This document shows positions 63,743 through 64,000 of a stretch of DNA of 64,000 nt, piece after piece. The stretch lies in NCBI GenBank assembly GCA_947493265.1, contig CANLQL010000004.1:186001-250000 (forward strand), in the 5' to 3' direction. How positions within the stretch are numbered: position 1 is the first letter of the stretch; each line of letters starts with the position of its first letter. The translations under genes were made by a program, and so were the position numbers. A model generated the notes under the pieces. The model worked only from the letters and a program-made list of their open reading frames with translations. It searched no databases and was not told the origin of the DNA. The DNA is from an uncultured Litoreibacter sp. GTDB taxonomy: Bacteria > Pseudomonadota > Alphaproteobacteria > Rhodobacterales > Rhodobacteraceae.

Positions 63743-64000
63743 GGATCGCGCACCGGTGTGTTTTGCGGATCCGCTTTGAGGCGCGACGGCCGCAGAACAG
63801 CCCAGCTGTCTGCAAATGGCTTGAACATGGCTGCCCGCAGGGTCGGGTGTGGCTGTTCGATCGGCTGGCCATTGGCATCCGATACGCCAAAGACAAGATC
63901 TTCTTTGTGGGGCGGGATATACAGCGTGCCGAACATCCAATCCCATAGGGCAAAGATCGACCCAAAATTCTTGTCATGGTGTTTGATCGCAACAGAATGG
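63739..64000 (-). CDS. Sterol desaturase/fatty-acid hydroxylase-like protein (C-terminal part, runs off right edge)
   Basis: Edge translation HSVAIKHHDKNFGSIFALWDWMFGTLYIPPHKEDLVFGVSD; ATGA overlap with the acyltransferase start. Confidence 0.7.
   Translation of the reverse strand, partial: HSVAIKHHDKNFGSIFALWDWMFGTLYIPPHKEDLVFGVSDANGQPIEQPHPTLRAAMFKPFADSWAVLRPSRLKADPQNTPVRDP

Overview
The window is a contiguous chromosomal segment from an alphaproteobacterium, most likely a Rhodobacteraceae/Roseobacter-type genome. The supporting content is GcrA, UbiK, DUF1150-Hsp20, mce-DUF1467, a fused Sat-CysC, and a conserved Lrp/trxB divergon. It is dense and mostly housekeeping. Clear genes include metR/metF, argF/argD, gcrA, rimO, dnaE, xdhABC with a BMP-type nucleoside/purine ABC transporter, lgt-midA-pgeF, trxB, sat/cysC, an HWE/HisKA_2 kinase with a response regulator, purEK, topA, mce, aspS and cfa. 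Both window edges cut genes: an aminotransferase at the left and a sterol desaturase-like gene at the right. I found no rRNA, tRNA, CRISPR array, transposase, phage or integrase signal, and no obvious defence or secondary-metabolite island. The items most worth a second look are: (1) an orphan sRNA-like transcription unit at about 7876-7977, with a near-consensus promoter and a near-perfect hairpin followed by a U-tract; (2) a perfect MetR-type box between metR and metF; (3) a single translationally coupled xdhABC-ABC transporter operon; (4) two sub-60-aa membrane ORFs missed by the ORF track; (5) a lipoprotein with a Cys-His-Asp pattern suggestive of a cysteine-hydrolase fold; (6) a stand-alone Hint-like protein apparently lacking the N-terminal catalytic Cys; (7) three convergent gene pairs that share one CTAG as stop codon on both strands. 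No convincing new multi-gene system was identified. All family names come from recognition of the translated sequence, not from database searches.
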